Source: Conus ventricosus
Lineage: Eukaryota; Mollusca; Gastropoda; Neogastropoda; Conidae
DNA length: 64,000 nt
Assembly: GCA_018398815.1 (NCBI GenBank)
Contig: CM031628.1
Coordinates: 4,035,246 to 4,099,245 of the forward strand
Direction of reading: 5' to 3'
Part shown: in pieces, positions 12,824-23,588 of the stretch
Numbering within the stretch: the first letter of the stretch is position 1
How the letters are laid out: every line of letters begins with the position of its first letter
Notes under the pieces: generated by a model
Databases searched by the model: none
Told to the model about the DNA's origin: nothing
What the model saw: the letters and a program-made list of their open reading frames with translations, nothing else
Made by a program: the position numbers and the translations under genes

Positions 12824-13224
12824 ATGGGTCGCTACTGCGTCATGTTCGGCTGCAATACGAAATCTAGTGTAAAACGTGGAATCAGCACACATGGCTTTCC
12901 AACTGAAACTCATCTTCGACGATCGTGGGTTTCTTTTGTGAAGTTATTTCGAAAGAATTTCGACGGTCCGAAGAAAAACGACGTAATCTGTGGCTTGCAC
13001 TTCAAGACAAGCGATTTTGAAGACGAGTACACGGCGCCCCTGTTGAAAGGGAGCTTGGATTCCGACCCAAGCGCAGGCTGAAGAAAGATGCCATTTCTAC
13101 TCTCATCACAGACAAATGCGCGGCTGCTCTGAAAAAGAAAGATGCTGCAGACAAGACGCTGGAGACTGTCACCAGGATCAACACGGACAGAAAGGCCAGG
13201 ATAAGGAAACGTGAAGTACGCAAG
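12824..13224 (+). pseudogene. THAP-type zinc finger exon (frameshifted copy)
   Basis: The ATG sits in a good start context (ACAAGATGG). The product begins MGRYCVMFGC and shows the THAP C2CH signature: Cys5 and Cys10, a conserved Trp near residue 35, then Cys and His in ICGLHF near residues 56-59, and a basic region before the TAP motif. THAP domains bind DNA in transcription factors and in P-element-like transposases. After about residue 73 a missing T (13042-13046) shifts the frame and gives an early stop. The partner copy at 43609-44010 keeps that T and continues into a lysine/arginine-rich tail. The exon would end at 13224 before GTAATC, a plausible splice donor. The product could be a host THAP factor or a domesticated or mobile transposase; no catalytic domain is seen nearby. 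The frameshift is likely a sequencing error. Confidence 0.75.
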
Positions 13225-13462
13225 GTAATCTAACTTTGATCTTTGCATTCTGATCGACGTGGCGACCTTTACTTGCACGCACATACGTCAGTCGCACATA
13301 TCGTCATTCACTTTTGTATTGTTTATGGTGTATGTGTGTGTGTGTAGTAGTAGTAATAGTAGTTCTTTAATTTACGTCTTTTCACAAACTATGTGATATT
13401 AGACTAGAAAGGAGAGAGAGAGACAGCATAACGGGTGTGCGCATGCGTGGAGGAGAGACGTT

Positions 13463-13803
13463 CTTCTCTTCCTAAAATACTGGTTCACTCAAAAACGAGT
13501 AGGTCACCAGCGCGCGTTCTTTGACTGATGGCTCTGGAATATTAGTAAAATTTCCCAAGACGTTGGTGTTAGACATAAATTAGCTTAAAGCTGCAAGTTG
13601 TTAGGGAAATTTAGGAACAACTCGTGAGGACTGATAGCAAATTAGGTAAAAAGTACTGTGAAACACGTTTTTGTTGCTGTGTCTTGTTCCCGCGCTGTAT
13701 CTGGGGCACTTCCGGTGGCTTGGCTGGGTGTTTACCTCGAATTCTTCTTCTTCTTCTTCCTAAAATACTGGTTCACTCGAAAACGAGTAGGTCACCAGCG
13801 CGC
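13463..13803. repeat. Pair of ~59-bp direct repeats with an internal hairpin
   Basis: Copies at about 13463-13521 and 13745-13803 share a TTCTTCCTAAAATACTGG block, then CACTCGAAAACGAGTAGG and TCACCAGCGCGC. ACTCG-AAAA-CGAGT can form a small hairpin. The 220 bp between them show no coding signal. The same pair is present in inverse at about 43020-43370. Confidence 0.75.
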
Positions 13804-13829
13804 ATGTTAAAAAGTAAAATAAAATAACT

Positions 13830-15703
13830 AAAATAGTGCGACTCAGACTGTTGGCCCCTGGAGCAAATTTGGCAACAAGGGTCGCACTCGATATTCAAGA
13901 AGTTAAAAGCATGGCCAAATTCAGGCCCAGGTAAACAGTAAAATATCTGGGGAAGTAAAAATAGAAAATCGTCAATATGCAGATCTCAAAACTGTTGTAT
14001 CAATTTGTTTTTTAAACGAGATTGCATTTGTGGCAATCTTGATGGCACCCGGCAGTGAGTTCCACAGCCGTACAGAACTGGGATAAAAAGAATGTAAGTG
14101 GCTGTCAATATTTGATGCAGGTATGGTATAACATTGACCGCCACACCTGGTGCTACTTTTATTCAATACTAGTTGTTCCATTGGAATATCAATACTTTAG
14201 CTCTGCCTTTGAAGAAGATGTTAAGTTTGATAAAAGCTCTTCTCTCTTCTAAGGGTTTCCATTCTAATTTCCTCATGTTCTTCCTAGTATTCCCTTTTCT
14301 CTGATGTGGTTCCCTGTTACGAACCGTGCTGCTCTCTTCTGAATCATTTCGAGGTTATCAATGTCCTTTAGATGATTAAGGATCCCAAACTGAGCAACCA
14401 TATTCCAGTACTGGTCTAACCAGTGTTTTGTATCAGTCATCTTAACCTTTTGGGGGCAGTCATTGATATTCCTGTATAAGAAAGCTAAGATGTTATTTGC
14501 TTTCTTACATACTAAATCAGCCCTGATGTGGCCCTCTGCGGTCGGCTGGGCTATAAGCAACATTATCTTATCTTACATACTAAATTGTAATGTTCTTTCC
14601 ATTGAGACGACTATCTATAATCACGCCTAAATATTTTGCAGCATTAGTTTCTTTAAGAATAGTATTATGGATAGAATAATCTGATCTAATTGGTGAGCGT
14701 TTGTTACATATACGCAACACTTGCACTTTTGGGATGAAATTCCATTTTCCAAGTTCATTCCCACTCTTGTAAAGTGTTTAGATCTTCTTGTAGAATGTCT
14801 GTATCATTCTTGCTTCTGATTGTTCTATCGAATACTAAGCTGTCATCTGCAAAAGCCTTATGGTAGTTCCAGGAGAGAGATTTCTAACTTATGTCATTTA
14901 TATAAATTAAGAAAAACAAGGCCCCGGAACAGTTCCCTGTGGTACACCTGACAAGACTGGTTTACAATGGGATGACGACCCTTCCACAACAACTTTCTGC
15001 GTTTCTCCCAACGAGGAATGATCTTGCCCATTTTAGCAAAGAACCGCCAATGCCGATGTGTTCTAATTTAAGCAGCAGCCCTCATGGTCAACTTATCAAA
15101 GGCTTTAGAAAAGTCTAATAAAATTGCATCTATTTGCTGTCTTTGTTAAGACAGTTATTAAAATCAATGAGAGTTGTCATAAGTTGAGTCTCACAACTCC
15201 TTCGCTGTCTAAAACCATGCTGGGCGTTATTTAAGAAGTCATATTTGTCAAGATGGTCCATTATGCTACTATTATGTGTTCAAGTAGTTTAGCTGATATG
15301 GATGTAAGAGATACAGGTCTATAGTTCTCTGCTTTTGTTTTGTCACCCTTTTTAAATAAGGAACAATGCTCGCATCTCGCCACTCATCAGGTATTACTCC
15401 CTGTCCAGTGAAGCTGGTAAAGTAGTTGGTATACCTTGCTCAATTCATTGGCACATAATTTTAAGAGCTTGCCAGGAACACCATTCGGGAGCAGTAGCTT
15501 TGTTTTCATTGATGTTGGTCAGTAACTTAAATACTCCTGCTTTGTTTACTTTGATGTTTTGCATTTCAGGGAGTTTATCATCATCCTTTAGTTAACGTTA
15601 ATTAAAGGTTTGGGATTTGAGAAAACTGAACAACTGCTTGTTTAGTAATTTGCTTTCCTCAGGGTCCTATATTAGGTTTAGTGATCTGTGGATTTGAGAC
15701 AAC
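13830..15703 (-). pseudogene. LINE (CR1/Jockey-like), 3' half, frameshifted
   Basis: Minus-strand counterpart of the LINE at 39240-43022. Pieces of the reverse transcriptase lie between about 14860 and 15500, and the C-terminal conserved segment is intact in two frames (14273-14563 and 13972-14181, ending FKKQIDTTVLRSAY). The 3' untranslated end is near 13830 with a TTTTA-rich tail on the minus strand. The element runs into the assembly gap, so its 5' half is not seen here. Many single-base indels relative to the contig B copy break every frame. Confidence 0.88.
14518..14571 (+). mobile_element. 54-nt LINE-tail micro-insertion with target duplication
   Basis: The insert begins CAGCCCTGATGTGG and ends with a TTATC-type tail. 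It is flanked by the 14-bp direct repeat CTTACATACTAAAT at 14504-14517 and 14572-14585. It matches the extreme 3' end of the I/Nimb-like LINE at 59133-60534. The same insertion is present in the other arm at 42254-42307. Confidence 0.85.
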
Positions 15704-16703
15704 NNNNNNNNNNNNNNNNNNNNNNNNNNNNNNNNNNNNNNNNNNNNNNNNNNNNNNNNNNNNNNNNNNNNNNNNNNNNNNNNNNNNNNNNNNNNNNNNN
15801 NNNNNNNNNNNNNNNNNNNNNNNNNNNNNNNNNNNNNNNNNNNNNNNNNNNNNNNNNNNNNNNNNNNNNNNNNNNNNNNNNNNNNNNNNNNNNNNNNNNN
15901 NNNNNNNNNNNNNNNNNNNNNNNNNNNNNNNNNNNNNNNNNNNNNNNNNNNNNNNNNNNNNNNNNNNNNNNNNNNNNNNNNNNNNNNNNNNNNNNNNNNN
16001 NNNNNNNNNNNNNNNNNNNNNNNNNNNNNNNNNNNNNNNNNNNNNNNNNNNNNNNNNNNNNNNNNNNNNNNNNNNNNNNNNNNNNNNNNNNNNNNNNNNN
16101 NNNNNNNNNNNNNNNNNNNNNNNNNNNNNNNNNNNNNNNNNNNNNNNNNNNNNNNNNNNNNNNNNNNNNNNNNNNNNNNNNNNNNNNNNNNNNNNNNNNN
16201 NNNNNNNNNNNNNNNNNNNNNNNNNNNNNNNNNNNNNNNNNNNNNNNNNNNNNNNNNNNNNNNNNNNNNNNNNNNNNNNNNNNNNNNNNNNNNNNNNNNN
16301 NNNNNNNNNNNNNNNNNNNNNNNNNNNNNNNNNNNNNNNNNNNNNNNNNNNNNNNNNNNNNNNNNNNNNNNNNNNNNNNNNNNNNNNNNNNNNNNNNNNN
16401 NNNNNNNNNNNNNNNNNNNNNNNNNNNNNNNNNNNNNNNNNNNNNNNNNNNNNNNNNNNNNNNNNNNNNNNNNNNNNNNNNNNNNNNNNNNNNNNNNNNN
16501 NNNNNNNNNNNNNNNNNNNNNNNNNNNNNNNNNNNNNNNNNNNNNNNNNNNNNNNNNNNNNNNNNNNNNNNNNNNNNNNNNNNNNNNNNNNNNNNNNNNN
16601 NNNNNNNNNNNNNNNNNNNNNNNNNNNNNNNNNNNNNNNNNNNNNNNNNNNNNNNNNNNNNNNNNNNNNNNNNNNNNNNNNNNNNNNNNNNNNNNNNNNN
16701 NNN
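15704..16703. other. Assembly gap, exactly 1,000 N
   Basis: A run of 1,000 N. The round size indicates a placeholder gap of unknown true length between contigs A and B. Confidence 0.99.
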
Positions 16704-17607
16704 AATCACCTGAACAAATGTATGTTTCAAGAATACATCGACAATTGATCAGACGAGTTCAGCTCCTGCATATGCACCATGGTGTACTTGGTCATTCACA
16801 CGAGTCCAGACCAGAGAGGTTCTTAATTCTTGCCTAATATGACTGGAGCATTTACATCAAGGGACAGAAGGAAACTTGTGCACATTAAACTCAAGTGGAG
16901 CATGCACACTAAAGCCTCTCTCTGGAAAAAACAACAACATAGCTCCTCACAGCAAACATGTCTTTTGTAACAAACACGTTATAGAGTCTGGGGGCATTAC
17001 GCGCAAAGGCTTCTTGTCTTAGGGGTGAATTTGTGTTAGATTTGTGTCCATAAATTATAAGAAGAGCTCAACACAGTTCAGAAGGAATGACCACGACACA
17101 GAAGAGATCCGGATTCAAAAAACAGTCTCCGAAAAGATGTTCCATCCAAACACTCTGTTCTAATCACATTTCCAAACCTTTCTTTTTTCATTCACAATAA
17201 CAAATATCAAAGAATAACAAGAAATGGCTACTCAAAACTGTCAAAGATTTGCGTCATGTACCATAAGCAAACAGTGGCTTTGTGTCGACTTCCGATCTGC
17301 AAATGGAACACTTTGTGTGGCCAGAGTATCCAACCGCACATTGCGAAAACAAAACTTAAAGGGAGAAGCAAAAAAATCTATGTCAGTGACCAAGATCCCT
17401 AAGTTGCCCGTCTCAAAGGTTACTATGGCAAACTGATGGAACACACCGACACCAGGGAAAGCATCAACACTTCTCACTGTGCTGTACACAGTATTGAACC
17501 CTTACCCCATCACAGCTCACCGACCAAAAATCCCCAGCGTTTATTTATTCCCGCCACAGTCTGCTGCTTGTTATCCAGGCCTGTTACTGATTTTCATCAC
17601 ACCTTAA
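16704..17607. other. No gene seen
   Basis: Unique-looking A/T-rich DNA. Two overlapping short frames on opposite strands around 17224-17489 have no recognisable motif. The stretch ends at the TTAA target site of the piggyBac element. Confidence 0.45.
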
Positions 17608-19089
17608 CCCTCTTGCATTCGCATTTTCCAGCCTAGAACTGCTCCTAGTATTCGTATTGTTTTGAGAAATTTAAGCTAAAACTCACCTACTGCCTTTGAA
17701 AGGCTGTAGTGGACAAAGTTTCCACTGCACCACTGTCAAATTTAGTATGCAAAATTCTAATACATCATATTTCATAATGCAGAGATGTCACATGTTTGGG
17801 ATGCATGTGGGTGTCATTGTCACCCTGTTTGTCACAAAACAATGGGACATCAAACGTTGACAATGTTACTATAATACACCAGACAGACAATAACATTGTC
17901 GGCATGCATTTGTTAGTATAAATCATCAAAGGGTGGCCTACCTCAACTTGTAAACAGCAGTCCTGGTTCAGTAAATCCAGTTTGGGGTGTCACTAAGTGT
18001 CACATGATTGTCACATACTCAAACATGGGGCCAGGTAACTTTACGGGGTTTTTTTTCGTCCTAAAAGGTTGTTTGTCACTACTTAACGACTTTTAATACC
18101 GGAATATACACAGTCACAGAAAGAAGTAAAATCCATTCTTTACACTCTAATGTGGTGTCTGGTCACACACGGCAGGGGGGTGTCACCACTGTCACATGTC
18201 ACCAATATGGTAAACACTACTCTTGATCCATGGTTTCTACCAAGTTTGCTGCATGCCAGAAACCATGTTTTCGACATCACCCCACTGATCCGTGGCTCGC
18301 TAAACCGAAGATCAGTCGACCAGTAGCACCAGAGTCTTGGCTGACGTTTGATCCCCATCATGACGAGCACAGTTACGTATGCGCGCATCTCCGCAGGTGT
18401 CGTATCCTGCCAAAGTAGGTCAGGTTGTCCCCGCTTTGCCATCTGCTGCCTGGCGTACAGGTTCGTCTGGTCAGCAGCTGTAGTAAAAAACAACTGCAGC
18501 AGGAAGAGAAAAAATAACCCAGAGGTGTAGCTGTGTCTGGCAAATCATGATTTGGCCCAGTCTCTTCCTCAAAAGGCTGAACCACAGGTGCGGAAGTTGC
18601 CGGTCGCCACGTGGTCACAAACGCAAACAAAGGCGCATCATCATCTTCATCACTTTCTTCGCCTTCTTCTCCCTCTTCTTCCTCTCAAACATCCACATCA
18701 CTTTCATTTAACTCCTCTCTTTCATATCTTTCTACTTCTTGTAATATATCATCCAACTCCTCTTTCGTATAATAAAAAAAATCGGCGTCAGTAGAAGCGC
18801 TAGCAGACGCCATTTTCAGAAACAAGGCGATGCCGTCTGCAGCAATGGAATGCGGTCAGTTCACGACCCTAGTCTTTGTGATTGAGTTGTTTCCCACACC
18901 CCATACTACTGCTAAGATTTCATTGGACCCTCTCAGGGATGCACGTTTATTTTTGGCCAGCCCTGACTTAAAACAAGGTCGCAGTGTGTGAGGGAAAGTA
19001 ACGCGGCACGTACGGCCGGTTGCGGCCGGAACGAACAGCAGGGGAGACAAACACAGCGGCCGGATACGGGCGAAACGAATGCAAGAGGG
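17608..19089. mobile_element. piggyBac-type transposon, defective, with complete ends
   Basis: The element is bounded by TTAA at 17604-17607 and 19090-19093. The terminal inverted repeats begin CCCTCTTGCATTCG at the left and read identically (14 of 14) on the minus strand at the right. TTAA target sites and CCC-starting ends are the hallmark of piggyBac elements. At 1,482 bp it is shorter than autonomous relatives (usually above 2 kb) and it contains only the N-terminal part of a transposase, so it would need a transposase in trans. Confidence 0.92.
18140..18813 (-). pseudogene. piggyBac transposase, N-terminal part, broken
   Basis: The frame opens with MASASTDADFFYYTKEELDD just inside the right terminal repeat, then an acidic stretch typical of piggyBac N-termini. 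It contains one in-frame TGA (about 18689) and a frameshift near 18490-18510. Past the frameshift it resumes as the start of the transposase core: a TTAADQTNLYA segment, a WQDTTPAEMRAYV segment, then MGIKRQP, YWSTD and SGVMSKTWF, all recognisable in the family. It ends by 18140 before any of the catalytic aspartates, so about two thirds of the protein is missing. Transposase of this kind cuts and pastes DNA at TTAA; this copy cannot. Confidence 0.88.
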
Positions 19090-19256
19090 TTAAGATCTGG
19101 ATTGTACATATGGCCCCTGTGAATGAAACTTCCTAAGTAAACTGGAAGTTAGACCAGTGAAAGAATGGTGCCAGTTTGGTCTGACACAACTATGGCACTG
19201 CGTGTGCCTAAAAAGTACAAGAAATGTTTGAAGACTAGGAAGAGTTGCTCAGCAAC

Positions 19257-20111
19257 CAGCCGCTGTGGCGAAGTGGTTAGCGTCGCGGACTCCCGGCTGG
19301 GAGGTCGTGGGTTCGAATCCCATCAGAGTCATGTGGGGTTTTTTTCTGCCCCGACCGGCTCCTACCCAGAGTTGAGTTTGCTGCGGACTCAGTTGGGAAG
19401 ACTGGGACCACACAGTCGAGTTTCATCCACTTAATGGATGCGTTACTGAGAGTGTTGCTCAAATTTCATGACCAACACTGCAGGTGCCTGTATCTCTCGA
19501 GCCTGGTTGACGCCAGGATATATTATGAAAGGAAGCGTAGAGTACAGCCCTGTCATGTAGTCTCAGACCGAAATGGAAATCCGTAGCATCATCTTAATCA
19601 TCCCCATTCCCATTGATCAGCATTAAAAAAAATGTCTCAAATTCTGTGGCCCTTCATGCCCTGCTCTCATGGTGACCTCAATTTCGATGTCCTCTCCGTG
19701 TCTGTGGCCTTGGTTTGCTTCCGTCGGGGTCACCGGTATCGGCGAGTCCATGGGGGCTGTCGTTGGACGGACGTGGTGGCGCCCTCCGGAGGGAGAGCTT
19801 ACTCACGCCGGCTCCGCGACTAAGCAATTATTGTCGTCAGTAGGGGGCTTAGTAGGTGGTGTCCTGCGTATGTTAGATCAGAACAGGCGCCACTGAACAC
19901 CACCGAAGTGACTCGGCAGCAGTGCAGTGTCTCCTCCGGTGGGTTGCCTCTTGACGACTTGACATTGACTGCTCCCTGTGGATTGCTGGTGCTGGGGCTG
20001 CAGCGGGGCCAGCCGGGCTATGGCTGTGGACGGGGTGTCGGAATGAGCGGCGTGGGTGCACTGCCTCTGAGGTAGCGCAGACGTTGGGGAAAAAAAAAAG
20101 AAAAAAAAAAA
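19257..20111 (+). mobile_element. Full-length tRNA-derived SINE, about 855 bp, with 17-bp target duplication
   Basis: The head has RNA polymerase III box A-like TGGCGAAGTGG (19266-19276) and box B GGTTCGAATCC (19310-19320), followed by a GC-rich body and an A-rich tail (about 20089-20111). The flanking direct repeat AAGAGTTGCTCAGCAAC occurs at 19240-19256 and 20112-20128. The second half (about 19830-20060) matches the truncated copy at 4141-4560. Most SINEs are 100-500 bp, so this is long and may be a composite of a tRNA SINE and a second module; short poly(A) near 19625 marks a possible seam. No protein is encoded. Confidence 0.88.
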
Positions 20112-20547
20112 AAGAGTTGCTCAGCAACATTTTCAAATGCTAGAGGGGCTTCCTGAGCCTTGTCAACAGATAGAGGCATACAGCACTTATGCCTGAGAGG
20201 CCTGTGTGAACAGATATTGTGACAGAGGGATTAAAATCACTTAGACCATACAGGCAGACACTTCTCACTGTGGTGTATACAGCATTTGTACCTGCACGGC
20301 CCATGTCAACAGATACTGTGGTTGAGTGATTAAAATCACTTAGGCGGCCCGCCATAGTAAACCTGTGTGTGGGACGGATGTGCTTTGCATGGCCCGATTA
20401 AAAAATTCTGCCCGGCTCAACTCCTCTGTGGTGTCATCAATTACGGCTCCAGGTGGCCAAAGTGGAGCCGGGCTGACCCGGTATTCTCAACCCGTTGTTC
20501 CATAACTGTGCTCTTGATCTTTTGCTGAGGTATTCTCTCTTGGCAAC

Positions 20548-20689
20548 ATGGACGGCCAGAAACGCATCAATGCTGTTAGGACCAGAAAATTTAATAACAC
20601 AAAAAGCTACACACAAAAAAGAAAAAATTCCAACGGAGATGCTATGTCGGCTGCCTGGGACAGTACAGCAAATAAGGTTGGAGGAAATG
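20548..20689 (+). CDS. Possible first coding exon, product unknown
   Basis: An ATG in fair context (GCAACATGG) opens a 47-codon frame starting MDGQKRINAVRTRKFNN, rich in basic and polar residues. It runs into a consensus splice donor, ATG|GTAAGT, at 20690. Without splicing the frame closes two or three codons later. No downstream exon on this strand was identified, and the segment sits inside a tandem-repeat region, so this is only a candidate. Confidence 0.25.
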
Positions 20690-20745
20690 GTAAGTGCGAG
20701 TAGATTGCTCTCCTTTTCAATGAATTGGTCTCTCCCTCTCTCTCT

Positions 20746-20760
20746 CTCTTATACACACAC

Positions 20761-20792
<32 letters not shown>
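20746..20792. repeat. (CT)n/(CA)n microsatellite
   Basis: CTCTCT run followed by CA dinucleotides. Confidence 0.9.
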
Positions 20793-20794
<2 letters not shown>

Positions 20795-21832
20795 ACACTC
20801 AAGGGATGGTTACTGGCTACAGCACAGATTACGTATGGCCCCTTTCACGGATCTGTTCTGCTGGTGGGACTCGGCCATCAAAACCACAGCCCAGTATGGC
20901 CAGAGCCTTAGACCACAGAGGCACAGATACTCCTCATTGTGGCCCTTAAACCTGAGGGCCTGTGTCAACATGTATTGTGGTCGAGTGATTAGAAACACTC
21001 AGACAGCACAGAGACATTTCTCATTGTGGTGTATACAGTGGGGCCTGTGTCGACAGGTATTGTGGGCGAGTGATTAGAAACACTCAGACTGCACAGAGAC
21101 ATTTCTCATTGTGGTGCACACAGCGCTTAAGCCTTAGGGGCCCCGCGTCAGCAGATACTTGGCAGAAAGATAAAAAAAACTACTCAGACTACAGCAGGTA
21201 GAGACACTTCTTGCTGTGATGAAGGACAGCACCTGCAGCCTCTATCAACAATCAGCAACAACGAAAACAGCTGGGTGGCCCACAGAATCAGTGATTCCCA
21301 GGTTCTACAATAAAAACACCACAGATCAACACGAAGCTGGTTTCCCTAAATACCTTCATGAGACAAAAAAGTTCAATACATAATTTTTTCTGTAGCAGCA
21401 TTGATTATTCTCCAGTTGTTTCTTGCCTGTAAAACATGTCAGACCTGCCACGTTGAATAACCATGGACATACCAGAACTTACAAAGTATACTGAAGCTTG
21501 CTTCGGATTTCTCTGGGATATGACCCCTGAAACGTTTGTTTATGTCAGGTCACACCAAACCTGTTACAATGTCCACCCCACCCATTTAGGAATGACAGAG
21601 ATTACATCAATAGAGAAAAAAGGCACACTCGAAGGTGCAGGTGAGACCCAGATAAGTCCTATTCTCAACTGCCGAACAAATCAGCTAGGAGCAATCCTGC
21701 ACCACCCTTGGCTTCCATCAATCAGAACCTTTAAAAATGTCCAGATGTGTACAATTACTGAACTGAAGAGTCAAAATCAGTATTCCAATGAATGACATGT
21801 AAGCACCTTCGATGTTCAGCAAGCTTCTATAC

Positions 21833-22804
21833 CTTGATGAGTACATGCGTGCTGGTATTGAGTAACACAGACAGTAGTTTCACCAACCTGTTCATCAGCT
21901 GCTGGTCTGTCCCTGTCCTCGTCCCTGTGTGCGATGGATTCTTGTCTGACCGAGTCACAGGTCTGTTCAGCCCTACTGATGCTGGCTGCAACTGGCTCCA
22001 TCTTGATGTCATCACTGATGATGCAGGCTGTGTCTGGTACGGCCTTGATGACATCATTGATGACACTCGCTGTGACCGGTTCAGTCTTGATGACATCACT
22101 GATGACACTTGCTGTGACTGGTTCAGTGTTGATGACATCACTGACGGCACTTGCTGTGACTGGTTCAGTCTTGATGACATCATTGCTGATGGTGACTGCC
22201 CCTGGTTCAGTCTTAATGATGTCATCGCTGATGCTGGCTGCGCCTGGTTCAGTCTTGATGACATCACTGATGGAATCGGCGGCTGAGACTGGTTCTGACT
22301 TGATGACATCACCAATGATTCTTGCTGTAACTGGTTCAGGTTTGATGACATCACTCCTGCAGCTGGCTGTGCTCAGCTGAGAGTCCACACCTCTATTTGC
22401 CAACCCTGTTTTCACGTTGCCGTCGATCATGTTACAGCGTGAGAGAGTATCAACAATGATGAGCTCACCTGTCCCCTTTAGCGATGTGTCCTTCCCGGTC
22501 TTCATTTCACTGTGTTCAGTCCTCGCTACATTCCAAGGATCTGCTGGTGTGAAGGAAAAATCCACACAGATGCAAGAAGGTTTAACATCACCCTGCCCCT
22601 CCCTGCCTTCAACAGGTTGGAAGTGGTGGAACGTATCACCTGGGCCACCAGGATCCACTGGTTCAGCTTTAACACCATGACCACCATCTGTCTGTCTGTC
22701 TGGGTCAGGCTTGATGAAGGCAGCTGATGGATTGTGACTGGTTGTCCCTTGAAGGCTGTTGGCTGTGACCTCCGGGTTCATCTCAGACCAGCCATGGATG
22801 GATT
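21833..22804 (-). CDS. Exon encoding tandem SUMO-acceptor-like motifs (gene unknown)
   Basis: Acceptor CTGTTGCAG precedes 22804 and the frame is open for 324 codons to a stop at 21816; a donor-like AAG|GTATAG at 21833 could end the exon earlier. The first part is polar with isolated FIKPDPD and GVKAEPVD motifs. Residues from about 140 to 270 are nine units of a 14-residue repeat of the form SDVIKTEPVTASVI (42 bp each, 21985-22365). Most units contain psi-K-x-E followed by Pro (IKPEP, IKSEP, IKTEP, IKMEP), the SUMO conjugation consensus; one unit has INTEP and one IKAVP. No enzyme or zinc-finger domain is visible. Such motifs are common in chromatin and transcription regulators (established), so a nuclear role is an inference. 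It is probably the same gene as the exons at 26979-27087 and 32120-32372, but the phase at the junction to 26979 does not fit directly, so an intervening exon may be missing. Confidence 0.65.
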
Positions 22805-23549
22805 CTGCAACAGACAGTGTTGACTTTCAGTCGTCTTCTGGCCAAGCTGATTCACTGGGCCCTGTCAGGGCTATTGCCCCAATGTGAAAAATGTTTATTA
22901 GTTATTATCATTACTACCAGTGACCAAAGGGGCCCCTGTCAGGGTTGTCACCACAATGTAGAAACATTTATAGTTTACAGTTTTTATTGTTACAGCCCAA
23001 CAGACCCACAGGGTCATTTCAGGGGGGTCGCCACAATGTGAAAAAAAAAACGATCAACCAGCACAGCTATCCACAATATAATTTACACAATGAGGGCACA
23101 TGACGGCTTCACCATCAGTCTCCATAGTTGAGATAAAAACTTAGTTGTGCTACGGGAGCCTGACATCTCCTTAAATTTTCATCCTCAGCTTATACAGATA
23201 ACTAGATTATAAATCAAATCACTGACATATTAAACATAACAATGCCAAAAAACTATAAAATGGGCACATGGGTAGACAGACATGCAGAAGAGACAGCAGC
23301 TGTCTACACTGAATACTGTATATATAGTTCACTGCCTAGGTGCCAGGTAACGAAGAAACAAAGAAAAAATATGGTATAATTTACTCTTCTGTATCAATTA
23401 AACAAAAAAGAATATCCTTAGGAGCCAAATATATGTTTTATATGTAACTTGAGAAATCTACTCATGGCATGCCTGTGTGGCAACTTTGCTCCTTTTGATG
23501 CCATACCAATGTTCCTACCACGCACTCGAAATGCTGCAACGTAAGCATT

Positions 23550-23588
23550 CCCCCCCCCCCCCCCCCCCCCCACCCCCCCCCCCCCACC
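23550..23588. repeat. Poly(C) tract, interrupted
   Basis: Twenty-two C, then an A and further C runs. Confidence 0.9.

Larger units (their letters stand above)
9250..15703. repeat. Left arm of a large inverted duplication (partner 41130-48000)
   Basis: The reverse complement of 41130-48000 follows this segment block by block: the LINE 3' half, the THAP exon, a CA microsatellite (TG in the partner), a poly(C) tract (poly(G) in the partner), and unique DNA down to about 9.3 kb. Differences are chiefly small indels in homopolymers. The arm stops at the 1,000-N gap; the partner LINE continues leftwards in contig B. The two arms may be one locus assembled twice rather than a biological palindrome. 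Confidence 0.9.
20129..21220. repeat. Tandem repeat, unit about 85-105 bp
   Basis: About nine imperfect units share CACTTCTCACTGTGGTGTATACAG-like, a CCTGTGTCAACAG block and GTGATTA.AA.CACT. The array is interrupted around 20350-20850 by the segment holding the candidate exon and a CA tract. Confidence 0.78.

Noticed and set aside
15678..16748. Long open frames across the N runs (also 47823-49024)
   Set aside because: They consist of unknown residues translated from N and have no meaning.
19257..19330. Functional tRNA gene
   Set aside because: Box A and B are present, but the segment is the head of a retroposed SINE with a long body, A tail and target duplication, and the cloverleaf is not convincing.
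21792..22380. Plus-strand repeat frames opposite the SUMO-motif exon
   Set aside because: The 42-bp repeat keeps several frames open; only the minus frame shows a meaningful motif and fitting splice sites.
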